From assembly GCF_014353015.1 (NCBI RefSeq), contig NZ_CP060704.1, forward strand, positions 4,799,001-4,863,000: a stretch of 64,000 nucleotides of DNA, written 5' to 3'. Under the pieces are notes generated by a model. That model searched no databases and was not told the origin of the DNA. It saw nothing but the letters and a program-made list of their open reading frames with translations. This stretch comes from Chitinimonas koreensis. GTDB taxonomy: Bacteria > Pseudomonadota > Gammaproteobacteria > Burkholderiales > Chitinimonadaceae. Made by a program: the position numbers and the translations under genes. This document shows positions 17,494 to 25,106 of the stretch, one piece after another (positions within the stretch are counted from its first letter, which is position 1; each line of letters opens with the position of its first letter).

Positions 17494-17961
17494 TCAGATG
17501 CGCGCAGCGCCGGCCATGCTGCGGCCACCGGCCAGCACGGCCCGTGCGGCCAGGCCGGCGACCATGCTGTCGGCGTTCACCGCGGTGCGCGCGTCGGCCA
17601 GCGCGCAATCGCCGACGCGGCGCAGCTGCTCGCCGCGGAAGCGGGCTGCCTGGGCGCGGAAAGCGGCGGCCTGGCGGCGATAGTGGGCCAGCATGTCGCG
17701 CGCTTCCTGCGGCAGCATCAGCCGGGCCGGCTGGTCGGCCAGCGCGGCGGCCAGCTTGTCGATCGCGGCGGCCTGCGCTTCGTAGCCGTCGGCGCGCATC
17801 TCCATCGTCTGGTTGTACCAGAGGTTGGGCACCAGCACGGTTTCCAGGGTATCGAGGTAACGGTATTTCAGCTGTCCGCAACGGGACGGATCGGCGCCTT
17901 CCGGCAGCAGCTCGTGTGGACGACTGCGATCCAGGGTGGGCCGAAATAACGGGGTGTCCAT
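17494..17961 (-). CDS. Hypothetical protein, 155 residues
   Basis: ATG start (MDTPLFRPTLDRSRP) with a GGAGA site about seven bases upstream. No signal peptide. The middle is alpha-helical and rich in Ala, Gln and Arg (EAQAAAIDKLAAALADQPARL, YRRQAAAFRAQAARFRGEQL) and could form a coiled coil; an aromatic stretch (LKYRYLDTLETVLVPNLWYN) precedes it. I do not recognise a family. Codon use matches its neighbours. It is flanked by spacers on both sides, so it is probably monocistronic. Confidence 0.55.
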   Translation of the reverse strand: MDTPLFRPTLDRSRPHELLPEGADPSRCGQLKYRYLDTLETVLVPNLWYNQTMEMRADGYEAQAAAIDKLAAALADQPARLMLPQEARDMLAHYRRQAAAFRAQAARFRGEQLRRVGDCALADARTAVNADSMVAGLAARAVLAGGRSMAGAARI

Positions 17962-18069
17962 CTAATGCTCTCCATTGATTGAAACTCGCTCGGACGCGAG
18001 CGACATAGACGCAAAACGCGCGAGACGGGGCGTAGTTGACCGCGTGCTACATGAACGAATGCTGAAGCA

Positions 18070-18093
18070 GCTTGTCGGGAATCGGCGACAAGC
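18070..18093. promoter_or_regulatory. Inverted repeat GCTTGTCG/CGACAAGC upstream of ABC exporter
   Basis: 8-bp perfect arms with an 8-bp loop, 77 bases before the ATPase gene. It may be an operator or a leader hairpin. The spacer toward 17962 has a second, weaker inverted repeat (TCGCTC/GAGCGA). Confidence 0.35.
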
Positions 18094-18169
18094 GATTTGC
18101 GCTCGCCGGGCGCGGCTCTCAGAATGCCGCCAGAACCGCCTCGAACCGCCTTTCCAGGGAATCCCCGCC

Positions 18170-18913
18170 ATGACCGAGCCCGCGCTGGCGCTGCTCAATC
18201 TCCGCAAGACCTTCGGCGACCGCGCCGCCGTCGACGACCTGTCGCTGACCATCGCCGCCGGCCGTTTCTACGCGCTGCTGGGCCACAACGGCGCCGGCAA
18301 GACCACCACCCTGCGCATGATCGCCGGCCTGACCCGGCCCGATTTCGGCAACGTGCGCATCTTCGGCCGCGACCTGGCCATCGAGCCCGAGGAGGCCAAG
18401 CGGCCGCTGGCCTACCTGCCCGACGAGCCGCTGCTGTACGGCAAGCTCCGGCCGCTCGAATACCTCGAATACGTGGCCGGCCTGTGGGGCATCGACGCGC
18501 GCACGGCCGAGACGCGCGCGCGTGAGCTGCTCGAATGGACCGGTCTGTGGAAGCATCGCGGCGAATACGCCGAGGGCTTCTCGCGCGGCATGCAGCAGAA
18601 GCTGTCGCTGTGCGGCGCGCTGATCCACGAGCCGCGCCTCCTGCTGCTCGACGAGCCGCTGACCGGCCTCGACGTGCAGGCCGCGCGCGAGGTGAAGGAC
18701 CTGCTGCAGGCGCGCGTGCGCGCCGGCTGCACCGTGGTGCTGACCACCCACATCCTGGAGGTGGCCGAGAAGCTGGCCGAGGAGATCGGCGTGATCCGCG
18801 CCGGCCGGCTGGTGGCCGAAGGCACGCTCGAGCAACTGCGTGCCCGCGTCGGCCGCGGCGACGCCAGCCTCGAGGACGTGTTCCTGTCGCTGACCGCCGA
18901 GACCGCCGCATGA
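18170..18913 (+). CDS. ABC transporter ATP-binding protein
   Basis: 247 residues starting MTEPALALLNLRKTFGD. Walker A GHNGAGKTT, signature FSRGMQQKLS, Walker B RLLLLDEPLTGLD and the switch His in LTTHILEVAE are intact. The sequence is of the CcmA/NatA-like export ATPase type. It overlaps the membrane-subunit gene by four bases (ATGA). A 5' extension of the open frame is possible, but the ATG at 18170 is the natural start. Substrate unknown. Confidence 0.9.
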   Translation: MTEPALALLNLRKTFGDRAAVDDLSLTIAAGRFYALLGHNGAGKTTTLRMIAGLTRPDFGNVRIFGRDLAIEPEEAKRPLAYLPDEPLLYGKLRPLEYLEYVAGLWGIDARTAETRARELLEWTGLWKHRGEYAEGFSRGMQQKLSLCGALIHEPRLLLLDEPLTGLDVQAAREVKDLLQARVRAGCTVVLTTHILEVAEKLAEEIGVIRAGRLVAEGTLEQLRARVGRGDASLEDVFLSLTAETAA

Positions 18914-20412
18914 AGCCCGGCTCGCTGCCCTGGCTGCTGCGGTGGGAGCTGAAGCTCAACTGGCGCGAGCTGCGCGGCGGCCAGAACATCGCCATGCCGC
19001 GCTGGCTCGGCATCGGCCTGAGCGGGCTGATGCTGCTGTTGCTGCATGCGCTGCCGGCGCTGCTGTTCTGGCTCGATCGCGCCAAGCCGGCCAACCCGGC
19101 CAAGTTCGAGCAGGCGCTGCTGCCGCTGCTCGGCGGCCTCTTGCTGGTCATGCTGCTGGCCGCCGCCATCATGGCCATGCAGCGCGCGGTGTCGGTGCTG
19201 TACGAGCGGCACGACATCGACCTGCTGCTGTCGGCGCCGATCGATACCGCCTGGCTGCTGGCCAGCCGCGCGCTCGGGCTGGCGCTGTCGTCGGCCGCGC
19301 TGGTCGGCTTGATCGCACTGCCGTTCGCCCACGTCGGCTGGCTGTTCGGCCACTGGAACACGCTGCTGCTCTATCCGCTCACGCTGTCGGTCGGCCTCCT
19401 GGCCACCGCGCCGGCGCTGTGGCTGGTGTTCGTGCTGGTGCGCCTGCTCGGCCCGCGCCGCGCGCGCAGCGTGGGCCAGTGGCTGATGATGGGCATCGGC
19501 CTGACGGTGATGGTCGCCAGCCAGCTGCTGGGCCGGCTGGACTCGCATCTGCCGGCCGGCGCCAGCTTCATGGAACGCGCCGGCGGCGTGCTGCGCTGGC
19601 TCGGCCGCGCGGTGGCCGGCGAGCCGCTGCCGGTGCTGGCCATCTGCGCCGTCGCGCTGCTGCTGTTCGGCCTGACCGTGTGGGCCGGCCGCCGCCGCTT
19701 CGTCGAGATCAGCCAGGCCGACGCGACCCGCCAGGCGGCGCGCGGCCGCCCGGCCGGCGAGATCCGCTTCGGCCGCTCGCTCGGCTGGCTGATCGTGCGC
19801 AAGGAATGGCGGCTGATCCTGCGCCAGCCGAGCGTGGTCAGCATGCTGGCGATGCCGGCCATCCTGCTGGCCGCCATGGTGTTCGGCCAGGTCGGCGGCC
19901 GCGGCGGCGACGGCGTGCAATCGCTGCACCTGTTCATGCTCGGCATGCTGTACGCCAGCACCGCCTCCAATCTGTGCTGGCTGGCCATGTCGCTCGACGA
20001 GGCGGCGCCGCTGCTGTACGGCGCGCCGGTCGAGGTCGAGCGCATCCGCCGCTGGCAGGTGGCGGCGGTGCTGTTCCCGCTGCTGCTGACCCTGCCGCTG
20101 CCGCTCGGCGTGATCGCGGCGCATGCGCCGCTGCAGGCGGCGATCCTGGCGCCGCTGGTGGTCATGGCCACGCTGGCCGGCGCGCTGGTGGCGCGCTGGC
20201 GTTTCCGCCCGGTTGCGCGCAGCCTGATGAAAAAGGCCTTCGGCCGCACCACCCGCGAGACCGTGCTCGACGCCGTCCACACGGCGCTGTGGGGCGGCGC
20301 GGCGATGGCGGCCGGCGGCAGCGGCTTCGGCTACCTGTGCCTGCCGCTGGCCCTGCTCTTCCCTTTCCTGGTCTGGATGAAGACCGAAGAACGCGAGTAC
20401 CTGTATGACTGA
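18910..20412 (+). CDS. ABC transporter permease (500 residues)
   Basis: Large hydrophobic protein with about ten to twelve transmembrane helices (GLSGLMLLLLHALPALLFWL, LLGGLLLVMLLAAAIMAM, LSVGLLATAPALWLVFVLV, and later PLPLGVIAAHAP), pairing with the preceding ATPase. An internal duplication is suggested by two blocks of similar layout: each begins with a cytoplasmic basic stretch (WELKLNWRELR; VRKEWRLILRQ). It resembles export permeases of the ABC-2 type. Its end overlaps the start of sbcB by eight bases, so exonuclease I is probably made from the same transcript. Confidence 0.8.
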   Translation: MKPGSLPWLLRWELKLNWRELRGGQNIAMPRWLGIGLSGLMLLLLHALPALLFWLDRAKPANPAKFEQALLPLLGGLLLVMLLAAAIMAMQRAVSVLYERHDIDLLLSAPIDTAWLLASRALGLALSSAALVGLIALPFAHVGWLFGHWNTLLLYPLTLSVGLLATAPALWLVFVLVRLLGPRRARSVGQWLMMGIGLTVMVASQLLGRLDSHLPAGASFMERAGGVLRWLGRAVAGEPLPVLAICAVALLLFGLTVWAGRRRFVEISQADATRQAARGRPAGEIRFGRSLGWLIVRKEWRLILRQPSVVSMLAMPAILLAAMVFGQVGGRGGDGVQSLHLFMLGMLYASTASNLCWLAMSLDEAAPLLYGAPVEVERIRRWQVAAVLFPLLLTLPLPLGVIAAHAPLQAAILAPLVVMATLAGALVARWRFRPVARSLMKKAFGRTTRETVLDAVHTALWGGAAMAAGGSGFGYLCLPLALLFPFLVWMKTEEREYLYD

Positions 20413-21877
20413 GCCGACCTTCTTCTGGCACGACTACGAGACCTTCGGCGCGGTGCCGCGGCGCGACCGGCCGGCCCAGTTCGCCGGCCTGCGCACCGAC
20501 CTGGAGCTCAATCCGATCGGCGAGCCGGTGTCGTTCCACTGCAAGCCGAGCGACGACTTCCTGCCCGATCCGGTGTCGGTGCTGATCACCGGCATCACGC
20601 CGCAGCGCGCGGACGAGCTCGGCGTCGGCGAAGCCGAGTTCGTCGGCCGCATCCACGCCGAACTGGCCGCGCCGGGCACCTGCGGCGTCGGCTACAACAC
20701 GCTGCGCTTCGACGACGAGCTGACCCGCCACCTGTTCTGGCGCAACCTGTACGACCCGTATGCGCGCGAATGGCAGCACGGCGGCTCGCGCTGGGACCTG
20801 CTCGACTGCGTGCGCGCCACCTACGCCTTCCGGCCCGACGGCATCGCCTGGCCGCGGCGCGCCGACAGCGAGCTGCCCTCGTTCAAGCTGGAGCACCTGA
20901 CCGCCGCCAACGGCCTCGCCCACGCCGCCGCGCACGACGCGCTGAGCGACGTGCAGGCCACGGTCGAATTCGCCCGCCTGCTGCGCCGGCTGCAGCCGCG
21001 GCTGTTCGACTTCTGCTTCCGCCTGCGCAAGAAGGACGCGGTGGCGGCCGAGATCGGCGCGCTCGACGGCCATGCCTTCCTGCACGTGTCCGGCATGTAC
21101 CCGGCCGCGCAAGGCTGCCTGGCGCCGGTCGCCGCGATCGGCTGGCACCCGGTCAACAAGAACGAGCTGGCGGTGTGGGACCTGCAATACGACCCGGCCG
21201 AGCTGTTCGAGCTCGACGCCGAGCGGATCCGCGCGCGGCTGTTCGTGCGCAGCGAAGCGCTGGCCGAGGGCGAGACACGGCTGCCGATCAAGACCATCCA
21301 CCTGAACAAGTCGCCGGTGGTGGTCTCCAACCTGCGCACCTTGAGCGAGCCGCGCGCCGCCGAGCTGCAGCTCGACATGGCGCAGGCGCAGCGCCACTCG
21401 GCGCGGCTGGCCGAGCTGCTGGCGCGGCACGGCAAGACGCTGGCCGCCACGCTGCGCGAGGTCTACCGCCGCGACGAGGCGGCCGCCGTGCCGCGCGATG
21501 TCGACGAGGCGCTCTACGACGGCTTCGTCGGCGACGCCGACCGCCGCCGGCTCGACCGCCTGCGCGCCGCCACGCCGCTCGAGCTGGCCCGCAGCGCCTC
21601 CGCCTTCGACGATGGCCGGCTGGCCGAACTGCTGTTCCGCTACCGCGCCCGCAACTGGCCCGACAGCCTCGATGCGAACGAACGGGCGCGCTGGCAGGCC
21701 CACCGCGCCGAACGGCTGATCGACGGCGGCTACGGCGGCTACGGCGGCCTGTCGCTGGCCGCGCTGCGCGAGCAGCTGACGCTGCTGCGCGCCGAACGCG
21801 CCGACGACGCGGCCGCGCTGGCGCTGCTCGATGAGGTCGAGGCCTTCGCCGCGGCGCAGACGGCCGGGCTGGGTTAG
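20405..21877 (+). CDS. sbcB: Exodeoxyribonuclease I
   Basis: 490 residues, the family length. 3'-5' single-strand DNA exonuclease of recombination and mismatch repair. DEDDh active-site residues are seen in FFWHDYETFG (Asp10, Glu12), in GYNTLRFDDE and in HDALSDVQATVEFA. The C-terminal SH3-like and helical regions are present (KLPIKTIHLNKSPVV-like stretch). It overlaps the ABC permease gene, an unusual partner. Its TAG stop falls in the first bases of a family G repeat arm. Confidence 0.96.
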   Translation: MTEPTFFWHDYETFGAVPRRDRPAQFAGLRTDLELNPIGEPVSFHCKPSDDFLPDPVSVLITGITPQRADELGVGEAEFVGRIHAELAAPGTCGVGYNTLRFDDELTRHLFWRNLYDPYAREWQHGGSRWDLLDCVRATYAFRPDGIAWPRRADSELPSFKLEHLTAANGLAHAAAHDALSDVQATVEFARLLRRLQPRLFDFCFRLRKKDAVAAEIGALDGHAFLHVSGMYPAAQGCLAPVAAIGWHPVNKNELAVWDLQYDPAELFELDAERIRARLFVRSEALAEGETRLPIKTIHLNKSPVVVSNLRTLSEPRAAELQLDMAQAQRHSARLAELLARHGKTLAATLREVYRRDEAAAVPRDVDEALYDGFVGDADRRRLDRLRAATPLELARSASAFDDGRLAELLFRYRARNWPDSLDANERARWQAHRAERLIDGGYGGYGGLSLAALREQLTLLRAERADDAAALALLDEVEAFAAAQTAGLG

Positions 21878-21972
21878 GGTGGACACGTATTGGTGCCCAT
21901 GCGGAAAGGTCGCCTGAATCAAGGGCGCGGGACTGGAAACGACCGCGTGGGCAGCGAGCTGCCCACCCTACG
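21875..21972. repeat. REP-like pair, family G (TAGGGTGGRCACG type)
   Basis: Arms TAGGGTGGACACG and CGTGGGCAGCGAGCTGCCCACCCTAC in opposite orientation. The left arm contains the sbcB stop codon. A second, better preserved copy lies at 22538. Confidence 0.7.
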
Positions 21973-22024
21973 TGCCGCTTTTCACCTCATGGTGAAAGCA
22001 ATCCGTCCGATCGCATGCAACACG

Positions 22025-22093
22025 CAGGAGCGGCTACAGCCGCGAATGGCCATAGTGGACACGGACACGATTCGCGGCTGAAGCCGCTCCTAC
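22025..22093. repeat. REP pair, family B
   Basis: GCAGGAGCGGCTACAGCCGCG and its inverted partner CGCGGCTGAAGCCGCTCCTAC around a 24-base loop, 31 bases upstream of the DUF488 gene. Confidence 0.85.
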
Positions 22094-22123
22094 CGCCCTC
22101 CAATTCGCAAGGAGAACGCGACC

Positions 22124-22513
22124 ATGACCCTCCGCATCGTCCGCCTCGGCAGCCCGCGCGCCGCCGGCGAAGGCCTGCGCATCGGCACCGTGCGGCGGCC
22201 GCCGCGCGGCGTGCCCAAGGCCGAATTCGCCAGTCGCGACTACTACGACACCTGGCTGCCCAACCTGGCGCCGAGCCTCGAATTGATGAAGTTCGCCAAG
22301 GCCGCCGAGGACGAACGCGACTGGGCCGAATTCGTGCGCAAGTTCCAGGCCGAGATGAAGCAGCCCGAGGCCGCCCACCTGCTCGACCTGCTGGCGGCGC
22401 TGTCACACACGAGCGATTTCGCCATCGGCTGCTATTGCGAGGACGAGGCGCGCTGCCACCGCTCGGTGCTGCGGCAGTTGCTGGCCGAGCGCGACGCGAG
22501 GCTGGCCGACTGA
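22124..22513 (+). CDS. DUF488 family protein (YeaO-like)
   Basis: 129 residues, ATG preceded by AAGGAGA. The DUF488 signature is present: a C-terminal CYCEDEARCHRSVLRQLL block with paired Cys and His, and the upstream RPPRGVPKAEFASRDYYDTWLPNLAP region. Function is unknown; the cysteines suggest metal or nucleotide binding. The gene is an island between repeats: family G and B elements on the left, a second family G element on the right. Confidence 0.85.
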   Translation: MTLRIVRLGSPRAAGEGLRIGTVRRPPRGVPKAEFASRDYYDTWLPNLAPSLELMKFAKAAEDERDWAEFVRKFQAEMKQPEAAHLLDLLAALSHTSDFAIGCYCEDEARCHRSVLRQLLAERDARLAD

Positions 22514-22537
22514 ACGCCGTGGAACCGACCCCGCACT

Positions 22538-22643
22538 GCAGGGTGGGCACGCCCTTGTGCCCACGCGGTGGCGATCGGATGAACGCAGAAAACGTGTCCG
22601 CGCCATATCCAACGCGTGGGCACGAAAGACGTGCCCACCCTAC
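22538..22643. repeat. REP-like pair, family G
   Basis: Arms GCAGGGTGGGCACG-CCCTT-GTGCCCACGC and the inverse GCGTGGGCACG-AAAGA-CGTGCCCACCCTAC. Read on the minus strand, the right arm starts with the same GTAG foot as the other REP families. Confidence 0.8.
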
Positions 22644-22743
22644 GTAACCGACCCGCCGCGCCTGCCAAGCCGCCGAGGCCGGGCCGCGCTTGCGATTACA
22701 ATCGCGCCATTCCCATCCAAGCCGCGCCGCGGCCATCGTCCCC

Positions 22744-23616
22744 ATGCACACCATCCTGCTCACCGGCGTGAACGGCCAGGTCGGCCACGAACTCAAGCGC
22801 AGCCTGCAAGGCCTCGGCACCATCCACGCGCCGGACCGCGCCGGCCTCGACCTCGCCGATCCCGATGCGTTGCGCGCCGCAGTACGCGCGCTCAAGCCCA
22901 CCCTGATCGTCAACCCGGCCGCCTATACCGCGGTCGACAAGGCCGAGAGCGAAGCCGACGCCGCCCACGCGATCAACGCCTCCGCACCGGCCGTGCTGGC
23001 CGAGGAAGCGCGCCGGCTTGGCATCCCGCTGATCCACTACTCGACCGACTACGTCTATTCGGGCGAAGGCACGGCGGCCTGGCGCGAGGACGACCCGGTC
23101 GCGCCGCCCAACGTCTACGGCGCCAGCAAGCTGGCCGGCGAGGAGGCGATCCGCGCCAGCGGCTGCGACCACCTGATCCTGCGCACCAGCTGGGTCTACG
23201 GCGCACGCGGCAAGAACTTCCTCTTGACCATGCTCAAGCTCGGCCGCGAGCGCGAGGCGCTGAACGTGGTGGCCGACCAGGTCGGCGCGCCGACCTGGTG
23301 CCGCAGCATCGCCGATCTGACCGCTCACATCGTCGCCGGCCGGCCGGACTGGGCCGGCGTCAGCGGCGTCTATCACCTGGTGAACGGTGGCGAGACCAGC
23401 TGGCACGGCTTCGCCGCCGCGATCTTCGCACTGGCCGCGGCACGCGGCGACAAGGTGCCGGCCACGCTCGGCGCGATCGCCACCGAGGCCTACCCGACGC
23501 CGGCACGGCGGCCGAAGAACTCGCGGCTGCAATTGGACAAGCTGCGCGACACCTTCGGCCTGGTGCCGCCGAGCTGGCAGGATGCGTTGGGGATGTGTTT
23601 CGAGGACGTACGCTGA
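22744..23616 (+). CDS. rfbD: dTDP-4-dehydrorhamnose reductase
   Basis: 290 residues from ATG at MHTILLTGVNGQVG. Extended-SDR enzyme making dTDP-L-rhamnose: Rossmann GVNGQVGHEL, the catalytic YGASKLAGE (YxxxK) and the YSTDYVYSG block are typical of RfbD/RmlD. rfbA, rfbB and rfbC, its usual operon partners, are not in the window, so the pathway must be completed from elsewhere. It is followed by a convergent toxin-antitoxin pair. Confidence 0.93.
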   Translation: MHTILLTGVNGQVGHELKRSLQGLGTIHAPDRAGLDLADPDALRAAVRALKPTLIVNPAAYTAVDKAESEADAAHAINASAPAVLAEEARRLGIPLIHYSTDYVYSGEGTAAWREDDPVAPPNVYGASKLAGEEAIRASGCDHLILRTSWVYGARGKNFLLTMLKLGREREALNVVADQVGAPTWCRSIADLTAHIVAGRPDWAGVSGVYHLVNGGETSWHGFAAAIFALAAARGDKVPATLGAIATEAYPTPARRPKNSRLQLDKLRDTFGLVPPSWQDALGMCFEDVR

Positions 23617-23644
23617 GACTGGATGCCGCAGCGGCAAGCCGGCG

Positions 23645-23935
23645 CTAGTAGCCGGCTTCGCGCTGATGGCGTACCGCCAGGATCAGCGCGGTTTTGCCGT
23701 CGTAGCGGTACAGCGCGATGTAGCCGCTGTCGCCGAAGTCGATCAGCCACTCGCGGTATTCGGGTTCCATCTCCTCGGCCGGGCGGCCGACGCCGGGCTG
23801 CGAGGCGAGCAGTTTGACGCCGTCGCGGATCGCCTTGACGGCGCGGCGGGCCGCATCGGCATTGTTCGCCGCCAGGAAACGATAAAGGCGCTGCACATCG
23901 TGCAGCGCCTGCGGCGACCAGATCAGCCGTGGCAT
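23645..23935 (-). CDS. RelE/ParE family toxin
   Basis: 96 residues (MPRLIWSPQALHDVQRLYRFL). The N-terminal helix pair with LIWSPQALHDVQRLYRFLA, the QPGVGRPAEEM loop and the final strand YIALYRYDGKTALILAVRHQREAGY are typical of ParE. ParE toxins act on DNA gyrase; RelE-type mRNA cleavage cannot be excluded from sequence. It overlaps the antitoxin gene by 13 bases and is translated after it, the standard order for parDE. Confidence 0.9.
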   Translation of the reverse strand: MPRLIWSPQALHDVQRLYRFLAANNADAARRAVKAIRDGVKLLASQPGVGRPAEEMEPEYREWLIDFGDSGYIALYRYDGKTALILAVRHQREAGY

Positions 23936-24201
23936 TCAGGCGGCTCGACGTCGCGGCCGGCTTCCAGCTCGGCGAGCCAGGCATCGGCCTCGTCGGCGGT
24001 GGCATGCAGCCCGTTGGCGTGGTACGCGTTCCAGGCCATGATGCCGTCCTGCCGCAACGCTTCGCGCTTCTCCTCGCGCTCGACGTACTGGCTGATCGCC
24101 TCGCGCATGATCCAGTGCGGCGTGCGGTCGCGCGCAGCCGCCAGACGCTTGATGCGCTCCCGGGTCTCGGGATCGATCTTGATCGCCACCGGATGAGTCA
24201 T
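23923..24201 (-). CDS. Ribbon-helix-helix antitoxin (CopG/ParD-like)
   Basis: 92 residues from ATG at MTHPVAIKIDPETRERIK; an open frame upstream runs through the operator and is rejected. The first 50 residues form a ribbon-helix-helix DNA-binding domain (VAIKIDPETRERIKRLAAARDRTPHWIMREAISQYVE), and the C-terminal half (ADEADAWLAELEAG) would bind the toxin. It should repress its own promoter through the perfect palindrome just upstream. Confidence 0.9.
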   Translation of the reverse strand: MTHPVAIKIDPETRERIKRLAAARDRTPHWIMREAISQYVEREEKREALRQDGIMAWNAYHANGLHATADEADAWLAELEAGRDVEPPECHG

Positions 24202-24227
24202 CGCAATCTCCGACTGGGTATTAAAGA

Positions 24228-24247
24228 GTATTACCTGCAGGTAATAC
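24228..24247. promoter_or_regulatory. Perfect 20-bp palindrome, probable antitoxin operator
   Basis: GTATTACCTG followed directly by its complement CAGGTAATAC, 27 bases upstream of the antitoxin ATG, with an extra half-site GTATTA ten bases nearer the gene. It is AT-rich against a GC-rich background and likely overlaps the promoter. Confidence 0.75.
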
Positions 24248-24304
24248 CTTGCCACGCCAGGCAGTGCGCAGCAAGTTGGACGACCCGCAGACTAGACAAA
24301 CGAA

Positions 24305-24324
24305 GGGCCGCCCCACGGCGGCCC
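24305..24324 (-). terminator. Terminator of the DUF5610 gene
   Basis: Stem GGGCCGCC, loop CCAC, GGCGGCCC. On the minus strand it is followed by a T-containing tail. Confidence 0.6.
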
Positions 24325-24345
24325 CTCGTTCCGGCCCTTCCGCGC

Positions 24346-24909
24346 TCAGGCGGTGGCCGCTCCCCCGTCGGCGGGTGCCGCAGGTGTGGTGAACTTGGCC
24401 AGGAAGGCGTCGATGCCCTGCTGGACCAGCTCGTAGGTCTTGTCGATATTGCCGGCGATGTCGCCTTCGAGCACCTTGAGGCCGCTGAGGATGTCGCGCG
24501 CCTCGCCGAAGCCCTTGTCGACGCCGCCGCGGATCAGCTCGGCGAAGCGCTTGGCCTGCTCGGCCGGCTCGAGATCGGGATGCTGGGCCGCGTAGGCGTC
24601 GAACATGCCGGTCGACAACGCGACGATGCGCCCGGCGGTGCCGGCCGGCGAGTTGTCCTGGCTCGCCGCGGCCTGGATCGCGTCGGGGCCGAACTCCGGC
24701 CCGAGCGCTTCGTTGAGCTTGTCGATCGCGTTGCGGAACAGCAGTTGCTGCGAATCGCTGCCGGCGCTGATCGAGACGTCCAGCGAGGCCTGCAGGATCT
24801 GCACGTTGAGCTGCTTGCGGCTCGACTCGACGCGCGAGCCGGATTCGGCGGCAGGACGAGTGGCGGCGGCGGCCTGGGCGGCGTTGCCGCCGGAGATCGG
24901 GGTGGTCAT
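24346..24909 (-). CDS. DUF5610 domain-containing protein
   Basis: 187 residues from ATG at MTTPISGGNAAQ. The N-terminal 35 residues are low-complexity Ala/Ser-rich; the rest matches DUF5610 as I remember it (LNEALGPEFGPDAIQ and SPAGTAGRIVALSTGMFDAYAAQHPDLEP are typical). No signal peptide or membrane segment. The family has no established function; several members sit near flagellar or motility genes, which are absent here. Own terminator and an upstream spacer indicate a single-gene unit. Confidence 0.7.
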   Translation of the reverse strand: MTTPISGGNAAQAAAATRPAAESGSRVESSRKQLNVQILQASLDVSISAGSDSQQLLFRNAIDKLNEALGPEFGPDAIQAAASQDNSPAGTAGRIVALSTGMFDAYAAQHPDLEPAEQAKRFAELIRGGVDKGFGEARDILSGLKVLEGDIAGNIDKTYELVQQGIDAFLAKFTTPAAPADGGAATA

Positions 24910-25053
24910 GGGCGTGCTCCCGGCAAGTGGGCGGCCTGGGACAGGCCGGCGGATAACCGTGTTATCGGCCCGGCGGCGGCGCGCTCCAGTTTTTCTCAGG
25001 GTCTTCCGATGTACGGCCGGTGCGGGCACGGTCGGTTCCCCCGGCGCGGGCAG

Positions 25054-25087
25054 GCGAAAAAAACGGCGCGATCGACGCGCCGTTTTC
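25054..25087 (-). terminator. Terminator of the gltBD operon
   Basis: CGGCGCG-ATCGA-CGCGCCG stem extended by AAA/TTT pairs. On the minus strand it ends in a run of seven T. It follows the gltD stop by about 20 bases. Confidence 0.85.
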
Positions 25088-25106
25088 CTTTGCGCCGCGG
25101 CCGCGG

